Of a stretch of DNA of 15,836 nucleotides, positions 7,562 through 13,108 are shown piece by piece (position 1 is the first letter of the stretch; each line of letters starts with the position of its first letter). Origin of the DNA: an uncultured Collinsella sp. (GTDB lineage Bacteria > Actinomycetota > Coriobacteriia > Coriobacteriales > Coriobacteriaceae); the NCBI GenBank assembly GCA_900542305.1, contig UQMU01000042.1:1-15836 (forward strand), written 5' to 3'. The position numbers and the translations under genes were made by a program. The notes under the pieces were generated by a model. It was not told the origin of the DNA. It searched no databases and saw only the letters and a list, made by a program, of their open reading frames with translations.

Positions 7562-7609
7562 TGGTCGCGGGGGCAGGATTTGAACCTACGACCTCCGGGT
7601 TATGAGCCC
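7562..7609 (-). other. 3' half of initiator-type tRNA-Met (CAT): integration scar (att site)
   Basis: Read on the minus strand, this holds the 3' anticodon-arm half GGGCTCATAACCC, the variable loop, a T arm with GGTTCAAATCC, an acceptor strand CCCCGCG, discriminator A and an encoded CCA. The GGG-loop-CCC anticodon stem is typical of initiator tRNA. The bases upstream on that strand (CTCATCGGGAAA) form no D arm or matching acceptor strand, so the 5' half is absent. A tRNA 3' end left with its native terminator beside an integrase gene is the classic leftover of integration into a tRNA. The complete tRNA should lie at the other end of the element. No second copy of this segment is in the window. 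Elongator tRNA-Met is the alternative identity. Confidence 0.82.
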
Positions 7610-7771
7610 TTTCCCGATGAGTAAAGCATATTATTCCGATTATAACGCTTGTGTTTCTTTTGTGGCTCTGACCTGCGGCTTTTAGTCAATCTCGATAAAT
7701 CTCGCACAACCACGCGAAACCGCGTAGCCCTGCCGATTCCCCCCGATTTCCCCCATTTCCGTTCGCCCCGT

Positions 7772-7799
7772 CTAACAAATCCCCCCCCCCTGATACAAT
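7772..7799 (+). promoter_or_regulatory. Candidate integrase promoter with a C10 spacer tract
   Basis: TACAAT (7794-7799) is a good -10 hexamer, and CTAACA (7772-7777) matches TTGACA at four of six positions with a 16-bp spacer. Ten consecutive C residues (7781-7790) fill most of that spacer. A one-base gain by slippage would give the ideal 17-bp spacing. The promoter call is moderate and switching is an inference. Confidence 0.45.
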
Positions 7800-7809
7800 T
7801 CGCGCTAGA

Positions 7810-7877
7810 AGGGGGCTCCGAGCAGCCCCCTCGACACCGGGCCGCGCGGCCCCTCTTCCACACCACGGGCCGCGCGG
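7810..7877. promoter_or_regulatory. Hairpin and repeated palindrome in the integrase leader
   Basis: AGGGGGCT and AGCCCCCT (7810-7831) form an 8-bp stem with a 6-nt loop. Next is a perfect 14-bp palindrome, GGGCCGCGCGGCCC (7839-7852), whose first 11 bp recur at 7867-7877, just before the integrase start. Two copies of one site 28 bp apart between promoter and gene suggest an operator or recombination-factor site. A leader RNA structure is equally possible. Confidence 0.45.
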
Positions 7878-7901
7878 GATACGTGAGGGAAAAGGGAGGC
7901 C

Positions 7902-9448
7902 ATGCCGAAGGTCACGGGCTGCGGCGAGATCGAGGAGATCGAGCGGGGCAAGGTCCACAGGATCAGGCACCATCTGGGTAAGGACCCCGCCACGAGGAAG
8001 TACATCCGCTCCCCGAAGAGGACGGTGCACGGCACCAAGTCGGACGTGAGGCGGGCGCTCGAGGAGTACCGCCGCGAGCTGGAGAGTGGGTTCGCCAACC
8101 CCGACAAGGTGACGGCGCCCGAGCTCGGGTGGAGGTGGCACGAGCAGCGCAAGCTCCTCAAGAACCTCTCGCCGCTCACGCACAAGACCGACGAGTGCGA
8201 GCTCAAGAAGGCGGAGCGGTGGTTCGCGGGAGTGCTCGTGAGCGACCTGTCGCTGCTCAACATGGTCTACGCGGACCCGCGCGAGGAGCACGGCATGTCG
8301 CAGCGCGGCGTCCACAAGCTCAACGCCGTCATGTTCAGGTGATGGACCTCGCCGTGAAGGAGCACCTGACCGAGCACAACCCCTGCCGCGACGTCGAGGT
8401 CTCGCGCCCGCGCTCGGCTGAGAGGACCCCGCTCACGCTCGAGGAGGCGATCTCGCTCTGTCAGGCGCTCCACGGCGACGAGCTCGACGACAGGCGCGTC
8501 GCCATCTGGCTCGCGCTCGCGACCAGCGTGAGGCGTGGCGAGGCGCTCGGCCTCACGTGGCGCTACGTGGACTTCGACAACATGCGGGTGTTCATCAAGT
8601 ACCAGTACACCGAGAACAAGGCGCTGCGCGAGACCAAGAACCGCCGGTCGCGCTGGATCGCGATCGACGACGGGACGGCGCGGTACCTGCGCACCTGGAA
8701 GGCCGTGCAGGTGAGGCGGATGCAGGTTCAGGGCCTCTCCCAGACCCCGAACACCCCGATGTGCTCGGACGGCGACTTCGGCTTCCACGACCCCGACAAC
8801 TTCTCGACGTGGCAGAGGGGCTACTTGATCGAGCACGGCCTCGGCAGGATGAAGGAGGCCGAGGAGGGCGGCCGCAAGCGGAGGCGCTACGTCGGCTACG
8901 ACTTCCACGAGCTGAGGCACACGCAGGCCACCTTCCTGATCGGCAACGGCATCGACCCGAGGAGCGCGCAGGGGAGACTCGGCCACGAAGTGTCGAGCAT
9001 GACGATGGACGTGTACGCGCACATGATGGGAGGGAACGACCGCGAAGCCGCCGATCTCATGGGGAGGCTGCTGCGAACCGGAGGCGGCGGGCAGGAGGCC
9101 CCGGGCGAGGAAGCGCGCGCCAATCAGGCGGCCGGGGAGCCGGTGAGGCTCACCGTCGTCGGGCCGAACCCGGACCTCTGCCCCTGTCCCGGCGCGAAGC
9201 TCGTCGAGCGCGAGGTCGTGCGCGACGGCCGCGCCGCCTGGGTCGAGGAGTGGCGGATCACGGCGTCCTCGGCCGCCGATCTCCTGGAGATCCAGCGCGG
9301 GGCGGGCGCGCCCATCACCATCGACGGGAGCCGGATCACCGTCATGGCGAGGAAGGCTTGGGGCCGACGTCGCCACGACGAAGCACACTCCCTCCCTAAC
9401 GTCAGAGGTCATCGCCGCTGGACCGGCAGGCGACAAAGCTCAGGATGA
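7902..9448 (+). pseudogene. Tyrosine site-specific integrase, broken by a one-base frameshift
   Basis: Two frames make one integrase. The first (7902-8342) holds the arm-binding and core-binding N-terminal part and ends in the phrase HKLNAVMFR before TGA at 8340-8342. The second frame continues with MDLAVKEHLTEHNPC and carries the catalytic domain: R in TSVRRGEALGLTW, HELRH in the H-x-x-R box, GRLGHE, and the nucleophile Tyr in DVYAHM. The joined length is 1547 nt, one base short of a multiple of three, so a single deletion near 8338-8341 explains the break; restored, the protein would have 515 residues. AAGGGAGG precedes the ATG. The last 110 or so residues after the catalytic Tyr are unusually long for the family. 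It should have catalysed integration at the tRNA-Met site next door. Sequencing error or programmed frameshift are alternatives to real inactivation. Confidence 0.85.
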
Positions 9449-9496
9449 TAAAATGCTTTCGACGCAGGAGCGTCCCCATCTTTGAATCGAGGAACC

Positions 9497-10453
9497 ATGA
9501 GCGATTTTGATGCCGAGAACGAATCGGTCGAAACGAGCGCGCCGATAGCCCTGGTCGATTCCGCAAACATAGAGACCCTAATCCATACCGTCCGTGGGCA
9601 GCAAATCATGCTCGACACCGATCTCGCTCGGTTATACGAGGTAGAGACAAAGAATCTCAACCGCGCCGCCGCACGCAACGCCGACAGATTCCCCGAGGAC
9701 TTCCGTTTTCAACTGACCAAGGAGGAGGACGAGTCTTTGAGGTGCCAAATTGGAACCTCAAAGACCATGGAGGGCCGCGGCGGGCGGCGTTACCTCCCCT
9801 ATGCCTATACCGAGCAGGGCATAGCCATGCTGTCCGGCGTGCTACGCAGCGAAGTGGCGGTGCAGACCAGTATCAGTATCATGAGGGCGTTTGTCGCCAT
9901 GCGCCACTTCCTCGCCGAAAATGCCACCCTGTTTGAGCGGCTGCGCGGTGTCGAGTTGAGTCAGGCGGCGTTTCAGCAATCGACCGACGAGCGTTTCAAC
10001 CAGGTGTTCCGCCTGCTCGAAGGCGAGGTAGAGAAACCCCAGCGGATCTTCTTCGCCGGGCAGATGTTCGACGCCTTCAGCCTGCTGACAGATCTCGTGG
10101 GCCGCGCCGAGCGCGAAATCTCCCTCGTGGATGGCTACGTAGATGTCCACACCCTGAACGTCCTCGCAAAGAAGCGCAAGGGCGTCGCGGTGACCGTCTA
10201 CACGTCCGGCAACCGGCTCACGCAAGGCGACGTCGACGTGTTCAACGCACAGTACCCGCAGCTCACCGTCCGCCGCACTAGAACGTTCCACGACCGCTTC
10301 CTTATCCTCGACAGTGCGACCGCATATCACATCGGTGCATCCCTCAAGGACGCGGGAAAGAAATGCTTCGGCATAGACCTCATCCAAGACGAGGAGCTGA
10401 CGAAGATGCTCATCGAGAAACTAAAGCTCCTCGATGAGCATCAAACGGCTTGA
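9497..10453 (+). CDS. ORF6N-domain protein with PLD-like C-terminal region
   Basis: This 318-residue protein begins with an ORF6N (KilA-N-related) DNA-binding domain at about 20-130: VRGQQIMLDTDLARLYEVET, NRAAARNADRFPEDFRFQLT, RRYLPYAYTEQGIAMLSGVL and SISIMRAFVAMR. Such domains occur in phage antirepressors and mobile-element regulators. A linker (about 140-190) follows. The C-terminal 130 residues then contain RTFHDRFLILD and YHIGASLKDAGKKCFGI, which resemble a single HxK/D-type phospholipase D motif. Whether it is catalytic is unknown; the lysine of the HKD motif is replaced by Arg. ATG at 9497 is chosen because CGAGGA lies 4 nt upstream; a TTG at 9482 could extend it by five residues. It lies between the integrase and the convergent TIR-caspase operon and is probably cargo or a regulator of the island. 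The base composition is lower in GC than that of the integrase, hinting at separate acquisition. Confidence 0.8.
   Translation: MSDFDAENESVETSAPIALVDSANIETLIHTVRGQQIMLDTDLARLYEVETKNLNRAAARNADRFPEDFRFQLTKEEDESLRCQIGTSKTMEGRGGRRYLPYAYTEQGIAMLSGVLRSEVAVQTSISIMRAFVAMRHFLAENATLFERLRGVELSQAAFQQSTDERFNQVFRLLEGEVEKPQRIFFAGQMFDAFSLLTDLVGRAEREISLVDGYVDVHTLNVLAKKRKGVAVTVYTSGNRLTQGDVDVFNAQYPQLTVRRTRTFHDRFLILDSATAYHIGASLKDAGKKCFGIDLIQDEELTKMLIEKLKLLDEHQTA
10408..10439. repeat. 10-bp perfect inverted repeat at the 3' end of the ORF6N gene
   Basis: GCTCATCGAG and CTCGATGAGC pair perfectly across a 12-nt loop within the last 15 codons of the gene. There is no T run after it. In the 71-bp convergent gap to the caspase gene I see no standard terminator, so this hairpin could serve as a mutual transcription barrier. 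Confidence 0.45.
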
Positions 10454-10524
10454 GCGTTATCCGACCTCTAGCCACAAGCCCTAAAGTTTGAGCATGATCG
10501 CTGAAAGCCTCGTTAGTCAACATG

Positions 10525-11514
10525 TCAAAGCAGGCCCTGGTCCGCAAGCCTTCGATAATGCTTGCCGAGGAGCGTCAACCGGCAGGACTTGCTCTCCATC
10601 GCCGCGTTCCACATATGGTCGGCGCCAACTGGAACCAGAAGACCATGCCGGTTGTATTTCTGGAGCAGAGAGAACACCAGGTTGTTCCTGGGCTCTGCTG
10701 GAGGCATAGCGTCTGTTCTTCCCTCGTCCCTTGGCTCATACGACGGATCCAGCCTGTATTCATAGTCCTCTGTTGGGAAGAGCTTTTTCAGCTTCCGCAA
10801 ATCATCGAGTGAGATTGCGGGATCGACTTCGCGCAGCGACACGAAGCTGTCCGTGTTCGTTTTGAAAACGGGTCTTTGGTCCCACATGCCAAGCGATTGA
10901 TCGATGTGCGCATAGACGCTGCCCGGCGTGATGCTGCCCGTCAGGTTCGCCGCAGCACCCTCTAGGGCGTTTATGAGGAGACTTGTAAAAACGCCATGCC
11001 CCTTACGCTCAAGCGAGGGCTGATCGCTTCGCGAGGCGGTGAGTATGGTGACGCCCTCCGAGATTGCGGCATGGTTCTCCATGCCCGGGACCGACCCTGC
11101 CGCCCCCGAATAGCAGCTGTCAAGGATAACGATTCTGTGGCGCGCGCTCGAGCCGTTCGCCAGATCAACGAGTTCCCTCAGAGAGAGCCCCTCGTCTCCC
11201 CGAGTGGAATCAGACCCATTGATAAACCCGCCGGTTGACTCGATATACCCGTGTCCAGAAAAGTAGAAGAGCGCTATTTCGGCTTTTGACTGAAACAGCC
11301 TGCGCGCCTCATCTTTGATTGCAGCGCGATTCACGACATGGTCTGGGCCGGTTGCATACAGCTCCTTGCAGTCAAAGTTTCTGCTCCGAGAGGAATCCCC
11401 GTTGCGCTTGAGGAGGCGCGCGACCTCCTCGGCATCGTTCACGCAACCCGAAAGATTTGGTATGCGCTTGTCAGAATAGTAGTTAACTCCAACTACTAGG
11501 GCCATTCTGTCCAT
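10525..11514 (-). CDS. Caspase-like cysteine protease (peptidase C14), effector of a TIR-caspase defence pair
   Basis: This 329-residue protein starts with a caspase/metacaspase fold: MALVVGVNYYSD (strand 1), LSGCVNDAEEVARLL, then FYFSGHGYIE with catalytic His88 and VILDSCYSGAAG with catalytic Cys134. FINGSD (97-102) and LTASRSDQPS follow as in active C14 enzymes. After about residue 230 comes a linker, and then a compact C-terminal region (about 280-329) with LLVPVGADHMWNAAMESKS and LTLLGKHYRRLADQG. I do not know its function; sensing the TIR product would fit. ATG at 11514 has TAGGAG 7 nt upstream, and the first three bases of that site are the TIR stop codon; the gap between the two genes is only 10 nt. 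No signal peptide is seen, so it acts in the cytoplasm. By analogy with type IV Thoeris, a nucleotide made by the TIR partner would switch on protein cleavage and stop phage growth. The fold call is firm and the pathway is inferred. Confidence 0.88.
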   Translation of the reverse strand: MDRMALVVGVNYYSDKRIPNLSGCVNDAEEVARLLKRNGDSSRSRNFDCKELYATGPDHVVNRAAIKDEARRLFQSKAEIALFYFSGHGYIESTGGFINGSDSTRGDEGLSLRELVDLANGSSARHRIVILDSCYSGAAGSVPGMENHAAISEGVTILTASRSDQPSLERKGHGVFTSLLINALEGAAANLTGSITPGSVYAHIDQSLGMWDQRPVFKTNTDSFVSLREVDPAISLDDLRKLKKLFPTEDYEYRLDPSYEPRDEGRTDAMPPAEPRNNLVFSLLQKYNRHGLLVPVGADHMWNAAMESKSCRLTLLGKHYRRLADQGLL

Positions 11515-11524
11515 CGCCCAGCTC

Positions 11525-11893
11525 CTACAGACTGTCGATGAAATCTTCGATATGGCTCCAGGTCCATGAAACCGTGCGTACACCGGGAAGATCAGTTCGG
11601 TCATCGCTATACGCCCAGATTCCCAGCACCTTCTTCCCCTCCTCGCGCGCGCAGCCGATTTCCCACTTTTCCCCACTTGAGCTCAACGAGTTCTTGCTTA
11701 CGAGCGCAATCACGCCGTCGGAGCGCTTGATGCGAGTGCGGACCTTCTCCTTCCAGGCGGTTGCGTACGGCTCCTTGACCGACATATCGATATACTCGAA
11801 GGGCGACTTCGTGTTGAGCGACTGACCCTTCAGAAAATCGCGTTGACGTTCGTCCTCGATTGCAAACGCAACGAATACCGTCTTCTTTTCCAT
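11525..11893 (-). CDS. Small TIR-like (ThsB/DUF1863-type) protein, sensor/signal enzyme of a TIR-caspase pair
   Basis: This 122-residue protein is almost exactly one TIR-like domain. Strand A is KKTVFVAFAIEDE (3-15), FEYIDMSVKEPY follows (32-43), then VRTRIKRSDGVIALVSKNSL (51-70), GEKWEIGCAREEGKKVLGIW (74-93) and a C-terminal helix SHIEDFIDSL. E78 in KWEIGCA stands where TIR NADases and Thoeris ThsB proteins keep the catalytic glutamate, so the enzyme should be active. In Thoeris systems such proteins respond to phage by turning NAD+ into a cyclic ADP-ribose variant that activates a partner effector. Here the partner is the caspase gene 10 nt downstream. ATG at 11893 has AAAGGTGA 5 nt upstream. 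ATG at 11911, behind AAGGAG with a 10-nt spacer, would add six residues and remains possible. The longer open frame reaching 12124 has no domain or ribosome-site support. Confidence 0.85.
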   Translation of the reverse strand: MEKKTVFVAFAIEDERQRDFLKGQSLNTKSPFEYIDMSVKEPYATAWKEKVRTRIKRSDGVIALVSKNSLSSSGEKWEIGCAREEGKKVLGIWAYSDDRTDLPGVRTVSWTWSHIEDFIDSL

Positions 11894-11930
11894 AAATCTC
11901 ACCTTTCGCATATAAAAACAGCTCCTTATC

Positions 11931-11960
11931 AGTATAAACCTGACCGGTTGTGATTCTCCA
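11931..11960 (-). promoter_or_regulatory. Candidate promoter of the TIR-caspase operon
   Basis: On the minus strand TATACT (11936-11931) is a good -10 box about 38 bp before the TIR start. TGGAGA, 18 bp further upstream, matches TTGACA at four of six positions. The AT-rich leader with two possible ribosome sites follows. Confidence 0.5.
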
Positions 11961-12049
11961 CCGGAGCGATCCACCTCATTACCGCGCCCATCTGCACGTC
12001 GCAAGGATCCCACCTCCAGCGGGCTCCGATAAAAGTGGGGAGTGGAAAA

Positions 12050-12098
12050 TACTACGACATCCCATGTCGCAGTAAATGTCGTAGCAACGTCGTAGTAA
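12050..12098. repeat. Cluster of four ATGTCGTAGTA repeats upstream of the TIR-caspase operon
   Basis: One inverted copy (TACTACGACAT, 12050-12060) is followed by three direct copies starting at 12064, 12076 and 12087 (ATGTCGCAGTA, ATGTCGTAGCA, ACGTCGTAGTA). Copies one and two pair as a hairpin across CCC. The direct copies follow at 11-12 bp, about one helical turn, so a protein could bind them on one face. They lie about 110-165 bp upstream of the candidate operon promoter. The cluster may instead be a dispersed repeat of the genome. Confidence 0.65.
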
Positions 12099-12117
12099 AC
12101 CAGCCACGCCGTCCTAA

Positions 12118-12267
12118 GACCCAACTTCGTGGCAGCCCATGCCCGAGATACGGCGGTGGCCTTCGGGTGGCGTCTTGATTCGAGACACCGTTGCCGCAGG
12201 CTTAGTCAAGCCCGTCGACCCCAACACGGCGCCGCGCCATATGCGCTACGTCCCATACTGGGCCTAA
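12118..12267 (+). pseudogene. 3' fragment of a lost plus-strand gene
   Basis: A short frame opens after a stop at 12115 and ends with TAA at 12265-12267. Its end reads GVLIRDTVAAGLVKPVDPN and then RHMRYVPYWA. That has the balanced composition of a real protein C-terminus, of the winged-helix sort seen at the ends of larger regulators or ATP-binding proteins. It could in principle start at ATG 12139 (42 residues), but no ribosome site precedes it. A rho-independent terminator follows 29 bp later on the same strand, as expected for a genuine gene end. I infer that the body of the gene was deleted or replaced when the TIR-caspase operon and its upstream DNA arrived. The family is not identified with certainty. 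Confidence 0.45.
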
Positions 12268-12275
12268 GGGGCAGC

Positions 12276-12390
12276 CTAACTTTCCGTAACTTTCCAAAAG
12301 AGGAGAATTGCCCCTCTTTTTTTGATGGGCGGGGTTTCGAGCTGCGGATACGCATCTCTTCAAGTCGCCTCTAACTTTCCTTAACTTCCC
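12276..12390 (+). repeat. Two pairs of TAACTTTCC direct repeats
   Basis: CTAACTTTCCGTAACTTTCC (12276-12295) recurs as CTAACTTTCCTTAACTTCCC (12371-12390), 95 bp away. Each block is itself a doublet with a 10-bp period. They flank a terminator-like hairpin and 60 bp without coding signs. Iteron-like binding sites or the duplicated edges of an old insertion are both possible. Confidence 0.45.
12296..12323 (+). terminator. Rho-independent terminator behind the 3' gene fragment
   Basis: AAAAGAGG and CCTCTTTT form an 8-bp stem with a 9-nt loop, and the T tract runs for seven bases from 12317. It works best on the plus strand, matching the gene remnant that ends at 12267. Confidence 0.75.
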
Positions 12391-12399
12391 ATCCGTCCC

Positions 12400-12600
12400 A
12401 TTCCCACGTGTTGCGCCTCAGCTGCGCGGCGTCAAGGGCGCTCGCGGAACCCCGCGCAAATCTGCGCTCCGCTCCGATTGGTGGGGGTTGCCGCGAACAA
12501 CCCCTGACCCCCTTCGCCTCGGCGCGGCGCTTCAGGGAGCAAAGCGCAAGGCGCCGCAGGGCAAGCGCCTTCCGCTTTGCCCGCAGGCAGAGATTCTACG
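12400..12600. other. GC-rich, palindrome-dense intergenic stretch (oriT-like or multi-hairpin region)
   Basis: GGGGTTG and CAACCCC (12484-12504) form a perfect hairpin. A larger one spans 12539-12580: GCAAAGCG, a C-C mismatch, AAGGCGC, a 10-nt loop, and the complementary arms, giving 15 pairs around one symmetric mismatch. The region sits directly upstream of a small gene start at 12628. Hairpin-dense DNA beside a first gene of a mobile module can be a transfer origin, a single-strand origin or a regulatory site. No relaxase gene is in the window, so I cannot choose. Confidence 0.4.
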
Positions 12601-13047
12601 GGCCGGAAGGCCGGAAGGGAGCGGGACATGAAGGCGAGCGAGGTCATCGTGGAGCCGGAGGGGCGCAGGGACCGCAGCGCATGGGACAGGGGCTCCCGGC
12701 TCGAGCGCCTCCGGCCCGCCCTCGCGGTACAGCCTGCACCAGCGGTCGAGCGATGTAGCGGCGGCGATGCCGAAGCGGGCCATCGCCTCCGACCGCGGCA
12801 TCCCCTCGTCCACGACGGCCCTCGCGACGGCGAGCTTGGTCTCCATGTCGTAGGTCCTGCGGCTCTCGCCCATCCCGATCAGCCCCTTCCTCCCGGTTGC
12901 CCGGTACGCGTAGAGCCATTTTCTCACCGCCGGGGCGGGAACGTCGAGCTTCTTGGCCGCGAGTTCGAAGCCGAGGCCAGCCTCGAACAGGTCGGCGGCG
13001 CGTGCCCTCATCTCGCGACCGTATCTTGCCTTCTTCCTGCGGGACAT
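12532..13047 (-). pseudogene. IS3/IS150-type OrfA with a foreign C-terminus, OrfB missing
   Basis: ATG at 13047 has GGGAGG 8 nt upstream. Residues 1 to about 117 form two helix-turn-helix units, including RARAADLFEAGLGFELAAKK, VPAPAVRKWLYAYRATG, METKLAVARAVVDEG and RWCRLYREGGPEALEPG. This is the OrfA pattern and is homologous to the orphan gene at 4158-4562. The frame then continues for another 55 residues to a stop at 12532. That tail is Pro/Ala/Leu-rich and is the antisense of the MKASEV gene start and its upstream hairpin, so it is not native. No OrfB integrase follows. The element therefore lost its catalytic gene and cannot transpose alone. The protein might still bind IS ends. Confidence 0.7.
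12628..12693 (+). pseudogene. 5' fragment of a small gene disrupted by an IS3-type element
   Basis: ATG at 12628 has GGGAG 6 nt upstream and starts MKASEVIVEPEGRRDRSAWD, which reads like a true protein N-terminus. After residue 22 (about 12693) the frame runs into the antisense of an OrfA gene and loses sense. The fragment 13109-13488 on the far side of that element is in a compatible orientation and starts VGAFLEYCELRGF. Joining the two gives a plausible protein of about 145 residues. The join is inferred and the family is unknown to me. Confidence 0.45.
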
Positions 13048-13108
13048 TTCCGATGCCTCCCTTTTCTCGAACCTTAATTTCAAAGTCCAAGAAATGGGAT
13101 GCAGTTCA
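12690..13108 (-). mobile_element. IS150-like IS3-family remnant
   Basis: Read on the minus strand, the element starts at 13108 with TGAACTGCATCCCATTTCTT and continues GGAC. That is the typical IS150-subgroup end (TG-ACTGCA-CCC, then TTGGAC). OrfA starts 61 bp inside. The other end is missing: OrfA homology stops at about 12690-12700, where host-gene antisense begins. A deletion that removed OrfB and the right end is the simplest explanation. Confidence 0.6.

Noticed and set aside
7562..7680. Complete tRNA-Met gene
   Set aside because: Only the part from the anticodon loop to CCA is present; no D arm or 5' acceptor strand precedes it on the minus strand.
8267..9436. 389-codon minus-strand frame opposite the integrase
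   Set aside because: The plus strand carries the tyrosine recombinase motifs; this frame has no recognisable motif.
11515..11676. Upstream extension of the caspase frame
   Set aside because: The added residues are Arg/Ser-rich, overlap the TIR gene in another frame and lack a ribosome site; ATG at 11514 has one.
11912..12124. Extension of the TIR protein to 199 residues
   Set aside because: The extra part covers the putative promoter and the repeat cluster and has no TIR or signal sequence character.
12532..12690. Native C-terminus of OrfA
   Set aside because: This stretch is antisense to a gene start with a good ribosome site and to a large palindrome, so the tail is accidental.
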